From a virus: a stretch of 64,000 nt of DNA. Where the stretch lies: positions 55,655 to 119,654 of the IMG/VR virus record IMGVR_UViG_3300011116_000796. One strand, given 5' to 3'. The notes beneath the pieces are model-generated. The model had not been told where the DNA came from, made no database searches, and worked only from the letters and a program-made list of their open reading frames with translations. Every line of letters begins with the position of its first letter. Positions within the stretch are counted from its first letter, which is position 1. The position numbers were made by a program, and so were the translations under genes. Of this stretch, positions 19,337 to 28,567 are shown piece by piece.

Positions 19337-21673
19337 ATGAAAAAGCAGTCCATCAATAGAGAGATAGATCAGAATACAGATTTCGGTTTTACATACTATC
19401 CTTTAGATAAGGATGGTAACAAATTATCATCTAATGAAATTGCACTTCAAAATGTGACTGCTTATTGTTCTGTCAAGAAGTATCCAAGTTCTAGTACTTC
19501 TATCAATCTACAAACTTCGATTGGTTCTGACAATCAATCTCACATATTTGTGAAAGTCTATGCTGCTGCATCGCAAACTGTAACTTTCAAAGAAGGAACA
19601 TGGTTTTATGATGTCATCGTAGATATTGGTGATCCATATACTCGCAGTAAAGTTCTTGAAGGGCTGATTTTTGTGTATCCATCAGTTTCTAACACAAACA
19701 GTTTTATTTCTGCTGTGCAAAATGATTTTGCGGCAGTTTTAAACTCAGGAAACAGAATTGATATCAGCACTTATACAAGACTTATTCGATCACCATTTCA
19801 ATCCGGTTATTTTTCACCTGAAGCAAGATCGACTGATAGTGCTGAGTATGATGATGAATCGCAACGAAAAATGCAGAGATGTTGCGATATTCAAAACTAT
19901 TGGATGAATTTTATTAAAAGTTGGAGTCCAGAAAAATGGGTTAATGATGGCAATGATAATCTATCTATTACTGAAAAATTTTTAGAGGCTCTGCGAATCA
20001 AGTACACAATAGATCGATATCTAAAAAGGTTGTTGGAGTATCAGGTTAGAAGATATAATGAACGACCCATTTTAATTCCATTACCGGCTTGGTTGAAGGA
20101 TGATTGGCCGTTGAGATTACCGCAATTTCCTCCAGTTGGTCCATCATATTGGCCCGATGAATTAATACCATTTAAGCCTGTGCCATACATCCCTTCGCTT
20201 GAGGATGGGCCAGGAGCAGATGACCTTCGTCCCCTATCGTGGTATTGGCCTTGGCAAGATGCATTCAATCCCAACCAACCGAGCATACTAGATATTTTTC
20301 CTGGCGGTATTCCAAAATTGATCCTGGAGGATTTGCTCATACTAAAATTGACCTGTCAGAAGGATCTTAGCAAATTTTGGGATTTAATGCTGAGGGATGA
20401 TTGTACGTGTACAGAAAATGAATATATTGAAGGATCATATGTGTCACCGGCACCATGTAAATATGAATTCCAAAGACTAATTGATACCTTAACTGATCCC
20501 TCTTTTAATGCGAACTCATTTGATCCAGAAGAAACAGATTGCTGTACAAGTTTTGGATTCATGGCACCAATATTTTCTTTACTGAACTGCCTAATAACAA
20601 GAGCAAATGGGGTTCCATGTCTTTTTGGTTGCGACGAAGAGAGAGGTTTATCCCCTGGGCAGAGTATTGATCCTGGTGGATTTTGGTGGGATGACTCATA
20701 TGAATGTACTACTGATCTTGGTAAATTCTTAAATGCGCTTCGTAGAGATATTTTAGTTGGTTGGTTGTATTGCCAGTTTGAATGTGCCAAGCGTGGGTAT
20801 GGTGATGCGGGTGGTCCTTGTGGTTGCCTTCCGAAATGCGATATTTTACCACCTGATCCTAACGATCCCGATCCGCCAAATCTAAGAGATATTGAAGATA
20901 TAATAGATCCCCCGCAAGACCGTCCAGGAACTCAGCCAGAATCTTGGCATGAAATATACCGTAATTGCCCTGGCCTGTTAAGAAACCCATATGGTGGTGT
21001 CCCATATGGAGATGGAGAGAATCCATATCCTCCTGGAGAACTTCCAGTTTATCCTGAGGAGGGCTTTCCCAGTTGGAACCCTCTTAATCGAGAATTTCGA
21101 AAACCAATTGAAGAGTTTAACTCGTTGTGTGGTTCCTATTTTAGTTCACCATCAATAACATTTGAAACTAAGATGTGCTGTGACTGTGTGCGAGATTTGA
21201 TTCCAACATGCGCAGATCCTGTTCCTCCGGCGGGCGGTTGGCCTGAGGGTTATCAACCAGAACCATGCACACCAAGTTGGGATGATCCTATTGCTGCACT
21301 TTGCGTGTCCGTTTTGAATTTGCTTACCGCTGACATTAGCGGATTTACAATTGACCCCGATACAGCAATTCCCGGAGGCACACCAATAAATTTAGACCTA
21401 CTGAATAAGAGTTGTGGATCTGGACCTACCATTCCACCTAAACCCCCCCGTGATGTTGGTGAACCCGAAAGCGAAGGTATAACTCCATCCGCACTAAGAC
21501 AAAAATGTAAAGACTTGTCTGCAACATATTTGATGGAAGTATTGTCTTGGATTCAATGTATATTGGATTACCTAGAAAGGAATCATCCAAACCAACATGA
21601 CGATAAGAAGAAGAAACTAGAAGATTTAATTCGCAAAATCCAAATTTGCATGGTTTCTTGCACAAATTCATGA
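19337..21673 (+). CDS. Large Cys/Trp/Pro-rich structural protein (778 aa)
   Basis: Residues 1-~125 form a beta-rich domain (FGFTYYPLDKDGNKLSS, GTWFYDVIVDIGDPYTRSKV) similar in style to BppU-like domains that attach receptor-binding modules to baseplates. After residue ~175 the character changes: Cys pairs followed by Trp-rich helices (MQRCCDIQNYWMNFIKSW), long Pro-rich linkers (residues ~235-320), and Cys clusters (CTCTEN, TDCCTSFGF, CCDCVRDLIPTC). The C-terminus is a charged helix. The start has AAGGTG 5 bases upstream. It belongs with the Cys-pair proteins at 18452, 28568 and 33025. Role probably virion surface or adaptor; no homologous family is known to me. Confidence 0.75.
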   Translation: MKKQSINREIDQNTDFGFTYYPLDKDGNKLSSNEIALQNVTAYCSVKKYPSSSTSINLQTSIGSDNQSHIFVKVYAAASQTVTFKEGTWFYDVIVDIGDPYTRSKVLEGLIFVYPSVSNTNSFISAVQNDFAAVLNSGNRIDISTYTRLIRSPFQSGYFSPEARSTDSAEYDDESQRKMQRCCDIQNYWMNFIKSWSPEKWVNDGNDNLSITEKFLEALRIKYTIDRYLKRLLEYQVRRYNERPILIPLPAWLKDDWPLRLPQFPPVGPSYWPDELIPFKPVPYIPSLEDGPGADDLRPLSWYWPWQDAFNPNQPSILDIFPGGIPKLILEDLLILKLTCQKDLSKFWDLMLRDDCTCTENEYIEGSYVSPAPCKYEFQRLIDTLTDPSFNANSFDPEETDCCTSFGFMAPIFSLLNCLITRANGVPCLFGCDEERGLSPGQSIDPGGFWWDDSYECTTDLGKFLNALRRDILVGWLYCQFECAKRGYGDAGGPCGCLPKCDILPPDPNDPDPPNLRDIEDIIDPPQDRPGTQPESWHEIYRNCPGLLRNPYGGVPYGDGENPYPPGELPVYPEEGFPSWNPLNREFRKPIEEFNSLCGSYFSSPSITFETKMCCDCVRDLIPTCADPVPPAGGWPEGYQPEPCTPSWDDPIAALCVSVLNLLTADISGFTIDPDTAIPGGTPINLDLLNKSCGSGPTIPPKPPRDVGEPESEGITPSALRQKCKDLSATYLMEVLSWIQCILDYLERNHPNQHDDKKKKLEDLIRKIQICMVSCTNS

Positions 21674-21692
21674 ACAACAATATCATGATCCA

Positions 21693-21699
21693 CTAAATA
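21693..21699 (+). promoter_or_regulatory. Late promoter candidate CTAAATA before glycosyltransferase
   Basis: CTAAATA in the 62-base gap upstream of the glycosyltransferase start, leaving a leader of ~30 bases with a GGAG ribosome site. Confidence 0.6.
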
Positions 21700-21735
21700 T
21701 CAGAGGCTAACGCAACTAATTCAACATGGAGATTA

Positions 21736-22941
21736 ATGATGGAAAGTGCAACTATTGATGCTGTGAATGTGAACGATTCAACGAGTGAATTACCTCAGAG
21801 CACAAAGACCAATACAGTAACATTGTGCATGATTGTCAAAGATGAAGCACATGTCATCGAAAGATGCCTTTCTTCAGTTGTGCCTGTGATTGACTATTGG
21901 GTTATTGTGGACACGGGATCAACTGACGGCACACAGGAGAAGATCAAAGACTTCTTCGACAGAAATAATATTCCTGGTGAACTACACGAAGTTCCTTGGG
22001 TAGATTTCGGAACAAATCGAAGCAAAGCACTAGAACTCGCTCAGAAGACCGGATACGACTATTCATTAATGATCGATGCAGATGAGATTCTTGTTTTCGA
22101 TCCTGGATTTGATCCCGATCAGTTCAAGAATTCGCTAACCGCAGATCTCTATAATGTTTTTGCGATCTACGGTCAAACAAAGTACCACCGTCCTCAACTT
22201 ACAAGTAATCACAAACGATTCTATTATCGTGGAGTTCTCCATGAGTATGTCGATTGCCATGAGGAAATTGGAGCAAGAGATTTTGCCCGTGGATTTGTTA
22301 ACACGCCAATCCAAGATGGCAATCGATCTAAGTCTGCTGATAAGTATGCGAAAGATGCTCTTGTGTTTGAAGAGGCACTTGCATCGGGTAAAGTTGAAGA
22401 GAAAGACTTCAATAGATATCACTTCTATCTTGCACAGTCATATCGTGACTCGCAGCAATGGGAAAAGTCACTTTCGGCTTATCTGAAGAGAGCAGAACTT
22501 GGTGGGTGGAATGAAGAAGTTTTCTATTCTTACTATCAAGCAGGAAGAATTATGGAGGTTCTCAAGAAGGAATTTGATGAGATCATCCGCATGTACTTCC
22601 AAGCCTATCAAGCGGCTCCTTGGAGAGCAGAGAGTCTTTGGGCTGCTGCAAGACTTTGTCGAAACTACTGCCGATGGGATCAGGCTTATCGCTTTGCAAA
22701 GCAGGCACTAAAGATCAGATATCCTGAGGGTGCTCTGTTCGTAGGTCAGACGATTTATGATTGGGCAATTCTTGATGAGTTTGCAATTTCGTCATATTGG
22801 ACTGAGAATTATCGTGAATCTCGTCTTGCATCCATTCAGTTGCTGAATGACAACAAATTCCCCGCTGATCAGAAAGAGAGAATTGAGGCAAATCTCAAGT
22901 TTGCTACCGAATCTCTGCTGAATGAACAGCAGGCCAAGTAA
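21736..22941 (+). CDS. Family 2 glycosyltransferase with helical-repeat C-terminus
   Basis: 401 aa. A GT-A fold is shown by TVTLCMIVKDEAHVIERCL (residues 28-45), the nucleotide-binding DTGSTDGT (59-66) and the metal-binding DAD (114-116, MIDADEIL). Residues ~200-390 are helical with TPR-like spacing (YHFYLAQSYRDSQQWEKSL, WRAESLWAAARLCRN). Such enzymes transfer a sugar from a nucleotide-sugar donor to a protein or glycan. Two start codons lie back to back (21736, 21739); GGAG at 21728-21731 fits the second best. It sits among fibre genes behind a late promoter, so virion or host-surface glycosylation late in infection is a reasonable inference; acceptor unknown. Confidence 0.9.
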   Translation: MMESATIDAVNVNDSTSELPQSTKTNTVTLCMIVKDEAHVIERCLSSVVPVIDYWVIVDTGSTDGTQEKIKDFFDRNNIPGELHEVPWVDFGTNRSKALELAQKTGYDYSLMIDADEILVFDPGFDPDQFKNSLTADLYNVFAIYGQTKYHRPQLTSNHKRFYYRGVLHEYVDCHEEIGARDFARGFVNTPIQDGNRSKSADKYAKDALVFEEALASGKVEEKDFNRYHFYLAQSYRDSQQWEKSLSAYLKRAELGGWNEEVFYSYYQAGRIMEVLKKEFDEIIRMYFQAYQAAPWRAESLWAAARLCRNYCRWDQAYRFAKQALKIRYPEGALFVGQTIYDWAILDEFAISSYWTENYRESRLASIQLLNDNKFPADQKERIEANLKFATESLLNEQQAK

Positions 22942-22967
22942 GTAAAGTGGTTAGGTGTATTTGTTGT

Positions 22968-22974
22968 CTAAATA
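22968..22974 (+). promoter_or_regulatory. Late promoter candidate CTAAATA before collagen-like fibre
   Basis: CTAAATA in the 57-base intergenic gap; expected start of transcription near 22981 gives a short leader containing the AAAGGA ribosome site of the gene at 22999. Confidence 0.65.
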
Positions 22975-22998
22975 GTCGAGTAACAAAGGACTAATTAG

Positions 22999-25900
22999 AT
23001 GGCATATAGCGCACTAACTATTCGCAGCGGCGGCGGTGCTGGTGACGGTCGCTCAATTCGTAACACTATCTCTCAAACGGCACACGGGTTTCAGCCTGGA
23101 ATGGTCGTTCGTAGAGATAGTGCTACGGGTGTTTTTGTAAGAGCAACATCACAGTCTCTGTCAGGATCCAATACGGTTGGTATTGTCGAAAGTGTTACTC
23201 CAAACACATTCGTGGTTGTTTATCAAGGTGAGATGGACTTTGGATCTTCGGTTGTAGCCGTTGACGATGGCAATTCTGGATTAACAAATGGGTATGTTTA
23301 TTATCTTTCTGCATCAGATTCTTTAACTGGTTATATCAGTCCTGATGCACCATCCGATCAGACAGTAATTTACCACCCTCTCTTTGTGGCTACCGCTGAA
23401 AAGAAGGGAATAGTTATAAACAGCCTTCCGAGGCCAGCACAAGGATCGACGTTATTCAGCCCTGTCGGTACAGTAGTTCCTTATTGTGGTGCTGCTGATA
23501 GTGTTCCGCAAAATTGGTATCTTTGTGTTGGTGATTCGATCTCAAAGGAGAACCACCCTGCCCTATATGCGAGATTGGGTGACGCATTCAGAATTAATGG
23601 GTTAGAGAAAAATGTTCAAGATGTTGGATTATCTGCTGGAGCAAACTTAACACTAATATTTCCAGGATCATTGACTAACGCTCCCGCCTCTGGCGTAGGA
23701 AGTAGTAATATTCATAGTCTACTTGCCAACTCATATTACAAACTTCTTTGGAATGATGATACTGAAGTTGCTGTTGTTTATGTTGCGGGAGTTAATGCTG
23801 CAAGTAAAGAGGCAACTTTTAGATTTGTTTGCGATCACCCATATCAAAATACTGTTCCTCATGCAGATTTTTTCAGTGGTGTCTCGGGTGGTGTGGCATC
23901 TATCTTTACAGTTCAATCTCTTGCACACGGAGAAGTCAGTGGTGTAACTAGTGATTATTTCTTCTTGCCAGATTTACGAGCGAGAACTGTTTTTGGAGTT
24001 GGTTCAAGTACAGGTTTGACATCGACTGGATATGATAGAGGAGATTTTGCGGGATCTCAATCACACTTGCTGACCGTAAATGAACTCCCACAACACAGCC
24101 ACAATATTAAGGTCAGAGAGTCTGGAAGTCCAGGAAGTGGTTCTTATTATTTGAATCCTGGACAATCTCCAGCACAAGGTTCAAGTTTCTATACAAACCA
24201 AGCAGTCACAGAAAATGCAGGAAATAACGAATCATTCCAATTGATGAATCCATATGTTTCATGTAATTGGATTGTTCGATGGAAAAATGCAGAGGGTGTG
24301 TTAATAGATGAGTGTTTGCCGGGACCAATTGGTCCAACAGGACCAAGGGGTGAAACGGGAAATCAAGGAACTACGGGAACTCCTGGTTCGGCGGGTGGAG
24401 TGGGTCCGGCTGGTCCCGCTGGTCCGGAGGGTCCACAGGGTCCACAGGGTGAAGATGGTCCACGGGGTAAAAATTGCACATGTGTATCGGCGTTTCAATC
24501 TGAGGAGACAAATGTCTTCGTTGGCGAAGAAACAATCTACGATGGCAGTGTTGCGCCAACGACTTGGGTTACAAATGATTACCTGTCCACAAGATTGACT
24601 CAACCAACTGATTTTTCGTATTTCAAATCTGTGGTTAGAAATAACAATACTCTGTTTGCTAATTTCTTGAACGACGTTGCTCATATCAATGAGTTCAATC
24701 CAAAAGAACCAACCTATTTCGGAGAGTTGAGAACTGATTACAGATCTTCTTTCTTACAGCCATCGGAACTCAAAACAAGAGACATTAAAGAGACCTACAC
24801 TCTATTTGTATCCGAGAAGCAATACTCTCTTGATGAACAAACAAATTTCATCTTCTCTCCAGGAGAATATGTTCTAGATAGAGCATTTTCAATCAGAGGA
24901 AACAAAAAGATTGCTATAGGTGGTGCAAATGGATCGGTGCAGAATGTACCAATATCAACTATTCAAGTTTTGCCAGCATATGATTCAGGTGCAACTGCAT
25001 CGAATAGATTCTTGCTTAAGTGTCTTGGAAGTGAAACTGGATATACTGAACCAATAGTTAAAACTGGAAATTTTGCTGGAATAGGTTCAGAGCAACTGGC
25101 ATTTACAAATACTGTTCCTCTTGGTTATTCTGGAAACAATCCTTCTGTTGGTGGACACTCCGGAGCATCTGGAGGAACATTTGGATTCCTGACATCCATG
25201 ATTGGTGTGTATCCTTGCATTTCAAATGGCTGGTCCGGTCCTGCGAGTTTCATTCTTGAAATTCCGAATGTTGAAATTACGGCTACGGCAGGAGTTCCAA
25301 TCGGTATTCCCTACGGTGCAACATTCTCAGGATCATCAGTTGGATTGTCTGCCATGACAATCTACACAACCATATTCAGAGTTAGAAATCCAAACGGATT
25401 CATTGTTGCCGATCAGGGAACACAAGTGCATATCGGAGGCGGGGCCAGAGCATACGACTTGAATCCAATTGTGATTGTCATGGATATGAGTGGTTCAAGT
25501 GGCACAACTACATCAGCGGAGCCTAGAAGGTCAAGTAACTGTGTGGGTGTGCAATCCATGGGCGATGTTTATATGTACAATAGTGCAATATATGGATTCC
25601 CTTGCGGAATTCATAGTTATGGGGGAAGAGTAGTTGTTGATGGCGGAATTTTCGGCGCAAACTACAATGCTATTGCTGCTGATAATTCTAAAGTCAAAAT
25701 CAAAGGCGCAAAAATCAATCGAAATGAATTTGGTGTTAGTCTCGTTAATTCTGATGCGGAAGTAAAGGGGAAGACTGTTCTTGCTAGAAACGGCTACGCA
25801 TTTGTTTCAAATGGATCAAGAATCAGAATTGATGATCTATCAGATACAGCGGCTATCGTTCGTGGTAGTCCATCGTTAGTTGCTCTCAACTCTCCCTCTG

Positions 25901-26271
25901 TCGTTGTTGGGTCTTTGGTTAGCGATCACCCAATAAGATTTATGGGTGGATCATATATTCCAATTGGAGCATCGGCTTCTGTGGACACACTACCATCCAA
26001 TAATTATTCAATTTTCGCAATTAACAGTAATGTGACATTGACAGATTCGAATATGAACAGTAAGGGGGATATTCCAATCATTGGTCTTGCTGCAACGAAT
26101 GTTTCAGTTGTCAGCAGAGATATCAATACGAGCGGAATTGATATTGCTCTGAAGAGGTCTGCAATTTATAAAGATAGTGATGTTACATTCAAGAATCCAA
26201 AACAAACAAAGACCCCGCAATTGTCGATAGTAGAACTAGAAGATTACACTCCGACGCTACCACCAATTTGA
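22999..26271 (+). CDS. Tail fibre with tail-collar, collagen-like and beta-helix segments
   Basis: 1090 aa in clear modules. Residues ~1-150 are beta-rich. A tail-collar domain follows (GTVVPYCGAADSVPQNWYLC, then LPDLRARTVFGVG and NELPQHSHN with candidate metal-binding His). Residues ~441-491 are 17 uninterrupted Gly-X-Y triplets (GPIGPTGPRGETG ...), a collagen-like stalk that would trimerise, followed by a Cys pair (NCTC). The C-terminal ~400 residues have right-handed beta-helix spacing (AIYGFPCGIHSYGGRVVVDG, AIAADNSKVKIKGAKI), a typical receptor-binding or glycan-degrading fold. It is monocistronically placed behind a late promoter. Confidence 0.85.
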   Translation: MAYSALTIRSGGGAGDGRSIRNTISQTAHGFQPGMVVRRDSATGVFVRATSQSLSGSNTVGIVESVTPNTFVVVYQGEMDFGSSVVAVDDGNSGLTNGYVYYLSASDSLTGYISPDAPSDQTVIYHPLFVATAEKKGIVINSLPRPAQGSTLFSPVGTVVPYCGAADSVPQNWYLCVGDSISKENHPALYARLGDAFRINGLEKNVQDVGLSAGANLTLIFPGSLTNAPASGVGSSNIHSLLANSYYKLLWNDDTEVAVVYVAGVNAASKEATFRFVCDHPYQNTVPHADFFSGVSGGVASIFTVQSLAHGEVSGVTSDYFFLPDLRARTVFGVGSSTGLTSTGYDRGDFAGSQSHLLTVNELPQHSHNIKVRESGSPGSGSYYLNPGQSPAQGSSFYTNQAVTENAGNNESFQLMNPYVSCNWIVRWKNAEGVLIDECLPGPIGPTGPRGETGNQGTTGTPGSAGGVGPAGPAGPEGPQGPQGEDGPRGKNCTCVSAFQSEETNVFVGEETIYDGSVAPTTWVTNDYLSTRLTQPTDFSYFKSVVRNNNTLFANFLNDVAHINEFNPKEPTYFGELRTDYRSSFLQPSELKTRDIKETYTLFVSEKQYSLDEQTNFIFSPGEYVLDRAFSIRGNKKIAIGGANGSVQNVPISTIQVLPAYDSGATASNRFLLKCLGSETGYTEPIVKTGNFAGIGSEQLAFTNTVPLGYSGNNPSVGGHSGASGGTFGFLTSMIGVYPCISNGWSGPASFILEIPNVEITATAGVPIGIPYGATFSGSSVGLSAMTIYTTIFRVRNPNGFIVADQGTQVHIGGGARAYDLNPIVIVMDMSGSSGTTTSAEPRRSSNCVGVQSMGDVYMYNSAIYGFPCGIHSYGGRVVVDGGIFGANYNAIAADNSKVKIKGAKINRNEFGVSLVNSDAEVKGKTVLARNGYAFVSNGSRIRIDDLSDTAAIVRGSPSLVALNSPSVVVGSLVSDHPIRFMGGSYIPIGASASVDTLPSNNYSIFAINSNVTLTDSNMNSKGDIPIIGLAATNVSVVSRDINTSGIDIALKRSAIYKDSDVTFKNPKQTKTPQLSIVELEDYTPTLPPI
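24319..24471 (+). repeat. Collagen-coding GGN repeat tract
   Basis: Tandem Gly-X-Y codons (GGTCCN-rich) encode the collagen stalk of the fibre. The repetitive DNA is a likely site of copy-number variation and creates meaningless open frames on the other strand. Confidence 0.85.
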
Positions 26272-26278
26272 AATTAAT

Positions 26279-26830
26279 ATGTCAACATTTAAACAAATAA
26301 AAAACACAGTTTATATTGATGACCTTGAGATCCCCATAGATGTCTTCAGGGTTCTTGAGCCTAATTACAATCCACAAAGTGGACTTGAAGTTTTAATTTA
26401 CGATGGGAATCAATTGACGGTTCGTACCAACGGTAAGACAACTACCATTAGTGGAGAATGGTCAGACGGGGACAGATACATCTCCAGACAGAAAGATTTC
26501 ATAGTTTTGATGTCATTGATCTCCAAAGAAGACTCTGAGATAAATCTTGAAGTCGATTCTATCAAGGATCCTGGTCTTTGTAGAGAAAACGAGTACCCGA
26601 ATATTTCTGAACTAGTTGTCGCTCTCTGGGAGCACTTTGTTGAACAAAAGAGTTATGATCAATCTGGAATATACGAACTTCAGCAGAAGAGGATTATGGT
26701 AAAGGATAAATACCCTATGAAGGAGAAGTCCAATGCCAGCGATAACCTCTCGGGAAAAACTGAAGGAGTACTGCCTAAGACTACTCGGCGCACCCGTAAT
26801 CGAAATAAATCTAGCAGAAGAACAGATTGA
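26279..26830 (+). CDS. Conserved-type small protein preceding gp13 (183 aa)
   Basis: No named family. The N-terminus (FKQIKNTVYIDDLEIPIDVF) followed by YDGNQLTVRTNGKTT and a WSDGDRYISRQKDF segment reminds me of a small protein found next to the neck genes in marine T4-like phages, but I cannot name it. The C-terminus is basic and Arg/Ser-rich (KTTRRTRNRNKSSRRTD). Its last 98 bases overlap gp13 in another frame, an unusually long overlap, so the basic tail is encoded by the same DNA as the gp13 N-terminus. Confidence 0.65.
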   Translation: MSTFKQIKNTVYIDDLEIPIDVFRVLEPNYNPQSGLEVLIYDGNQLTVRTNGKTTTISGEWSDGDRYISRQKDFIVLMSLISKEDSEINLEVDSIKDPGLCRENEYPNISELVVALWEHFVEQKSYDQSGIYELQQKRIMVKDKYPMKEKSNASDNLSGKTEGVLPKTTRRTRNRNKSSRRTD

Positions 26831-27566
26831 AGATCGTTTAGACGATGCTTTGCGGTTCTTCTCTGAGTATCACTTTGATGGTGTTGAAAAAGTTTACTTA
26901 AAGTACCAAGTTCAGCCAATCGATATTCAGCGTGGCTACATTGAGATGAAAGCCACAAATCGTAAATCTCTTGGGGGTGGGTTTTCTGACCAAGATGCAA
27001 TCCACACGGGAAGCACTGATACAACTGACGATGATGTATTACTTGAGAATCTAGTCACAAGTGTGACCAGAATTTTTCCGTTTACTCAACAATCAGTTGG
27101 AATGTTTGATATCAGATATCAGTATGCACTAAATGATCTATACACATTTGGAACAATAGATCTAGTTCAATATGATCTAACGCAACAGTATCTGACAATG
27201 CTTAGACAGTATTTGTCTCCTGAGAAGAGTGTTAGATTCAGTAGAGTTCAGAATAGACTTTACATTGACATGAATTGGTCACAGAACGTGACTGCTGGAA
27301 TGTACCTGATTATAGAGTGTTACAGGATTTTGGATCCTAGAATCTACCCCGAAATATATGAAGACAGATTGCTAAAGAAATATGCAACTGCTCTTTTGAA
27401 AAAACAATGGGGAGTCAATCTCAGTAAGTATAGTGGAGTGAAATTACCTGGAGATATTACACTCAGAGGAACGGAGATTGTTCAAGAAGCAAATACGGAA
27501 ATAGAGAATCTTGAGAAAGATATCGTTTCTAAGTACGAACTACCAGCAGACTTTATGATGGGATAA
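26733..27566 (+). CDS. 13: gp13-like neck protein
   Basis: 277 aa (T4 gp13: 309). Family features: SREKLKEYCLRLLGAPVIEI, AEEQIEDRLDDALRFFSEYH, and the C-terminal RLLKKYATALLKKQWGVNLS. With gp14, it closes the DNA-filled head below the portal and provides the tail attachment site. The start is supported by AAGGAG 6 bases upstream and lies within the preceding gene. gp14 follows 5 bases after its stop, the conserved T4 order 13-14-15-16-17. Confidence 0.92.
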   Translation: MPAITSREKLKEYCLRLLGAPVIEINLAEEQIEDRLDDALRFFSEYHFDGVEKVYLKYQVQPIDIQRGYIEMKATNRKSLGGGFSDQDAIHTGSTDTTDDDVLLENLVTSVTRIFPFTQQSVGMFDIRYQYALNDLYTFGTIDLVQYDLTQQYLTMLRQYLSPEKSVRFSRVQNRLYIDMNWSQNVTAGMYLIIECYRILDPRIYPEIYEDRLLKKYATALLKKQWGVNLSKYSGVKLPGDITLRGTEIVQEANTEIENLEKDIVSKYELPADFMMG

Positions 27567-27570
27567 GACA

Positions 27571-28467
27571 ATGGCATTAAATCCATACATTAGACTTCAC
27601 AATCATACCTACAAGCCAGAGCAGAATCTGGTTGAGGATCTGACCGTGGAAGCCATCAAGATTCATGGGTTGGAGATGTACTATATTCCAAGGGATTTGG
27701 TGGTTAGGGATGATCTTTTTGGTGAGTCTAGGTATTCAAGATTTAATTCATTCTCAATGATAGAGATGTACATGGATACCACTCAGGCATTTGAGGGGGG
27801 AGACACATTTACTAAGTTTGGTTTTGAGGTGAGAGATAGTGTCAAGTTTACAGTTTCCAAGAAGAGATTCATGAGAGAAACTGGCAAGAAAAGGCCATTA
27901 GAAGGAGACTTGCTTTTTCTTCCATTGAATCGTGGATTGTTTGAGATAAAGTTTGTTGAACACGAAAATCCGTTTTATCAACTAGGCAAATTGTTTTCGT
28001 ATCAACTCACATGTGAATTGTTCCAATATAGCGAAGAGGAATTTAATACTGGAATAGAGGAAATAGATGTAATTAATGAAGAGACAGGATACAAACTAGA
28101 CATAGGATTGGAGGCCACCTATGGAACGGGATCTTTCAGAAAAGGCGACTTCGTATATCAGTTCCAAGACGGTTCAGTTACGGGAGGAACTTCGGGAGAA
28201 ACTGCACGGGCGAAAATTCAATCAATCGACAGCAGATTCTCTCCGAAAATACTTTCTATTGCCGATGTTTCTGGTAAGTGGCTGTTTGGCCCAAGTGAAA
28301 GTCCACTATACCTAACGAAATTCGACAACTCCATATATGCACAAATATCCTCTTCCACAAGTAAAGAGAGACTTGGAATATTGGATATAGCGAACAACTC
28401 ACAAATTCAATCTGAAGCAAATACCATTCTGAATTTTGATGAAACTAATCCTTTTGATGACATGTGA
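27571..28467 (+). CDS. 14: gp14-like neck protein
   Basis: 298 aa (T4 gp14: 256). Recognised by NPYIRLHNHTYKPEQNLVED, a EMYYIPRDLVVRDDLFGES segment and KRPLEGDLLFLPLNRGLFEI. gp14 forms the lower neck ring that binds the tail terminator gp15. It directly follows gp13. In T4 the next gene is gp15; here two Cys-rich genes (5.5 kb) are inserted between gp14 and gp15. Confidence 0.92.
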   Translation: MALNPYIRLHNHTYKPEQNLVEDLTVEAIKIHGLEMYYIPRDLVVRDDLFGESRYSRFNSFSMIEMYMDTTQAFEGGDTFTKFGFEVRDSVKFTVSKKRFMRETGKKRPLEGDLLFLPLNRGLFEIKFVEHENPFYQLGKLFSYQLTCELFQYSEEEFNTGIEEIDVINEETGYKLDIGLEATYGTGSFRKGDFVYQFQDGSVTGGTSGETARAKIQSIDSRFSPKILSIADVSGKWLFGPSESPLYLTKFDNSIYAQISSSTSKERLGILDIANNSQIQSEANTILNFDETNPFDDM

Positions 28468-28567
28468 TTTGAAAGATAAGTTACCTTACATTTCAATTTA
28501 TGATAGTGAATTCGGGATTTTAAGTATCATACATAACAGTATAACTCCAAGGTAAAAGGGGATTCGT

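Noticed and set aside
24301-24684. Open frames on both strands across the collagen tract
   Set aside because: They arise from the repetitive Gly-X-Y codons; composition is biased repeats of Thr/Arg/Ser or Val/Arg with no ribosome site.
28440-28567. Late promoter before the giant Cys-rich gene
   Set aside because: Only weak strings (TATAACTC, TTAAGTAT) are present; none fits the motif used elsewhere.
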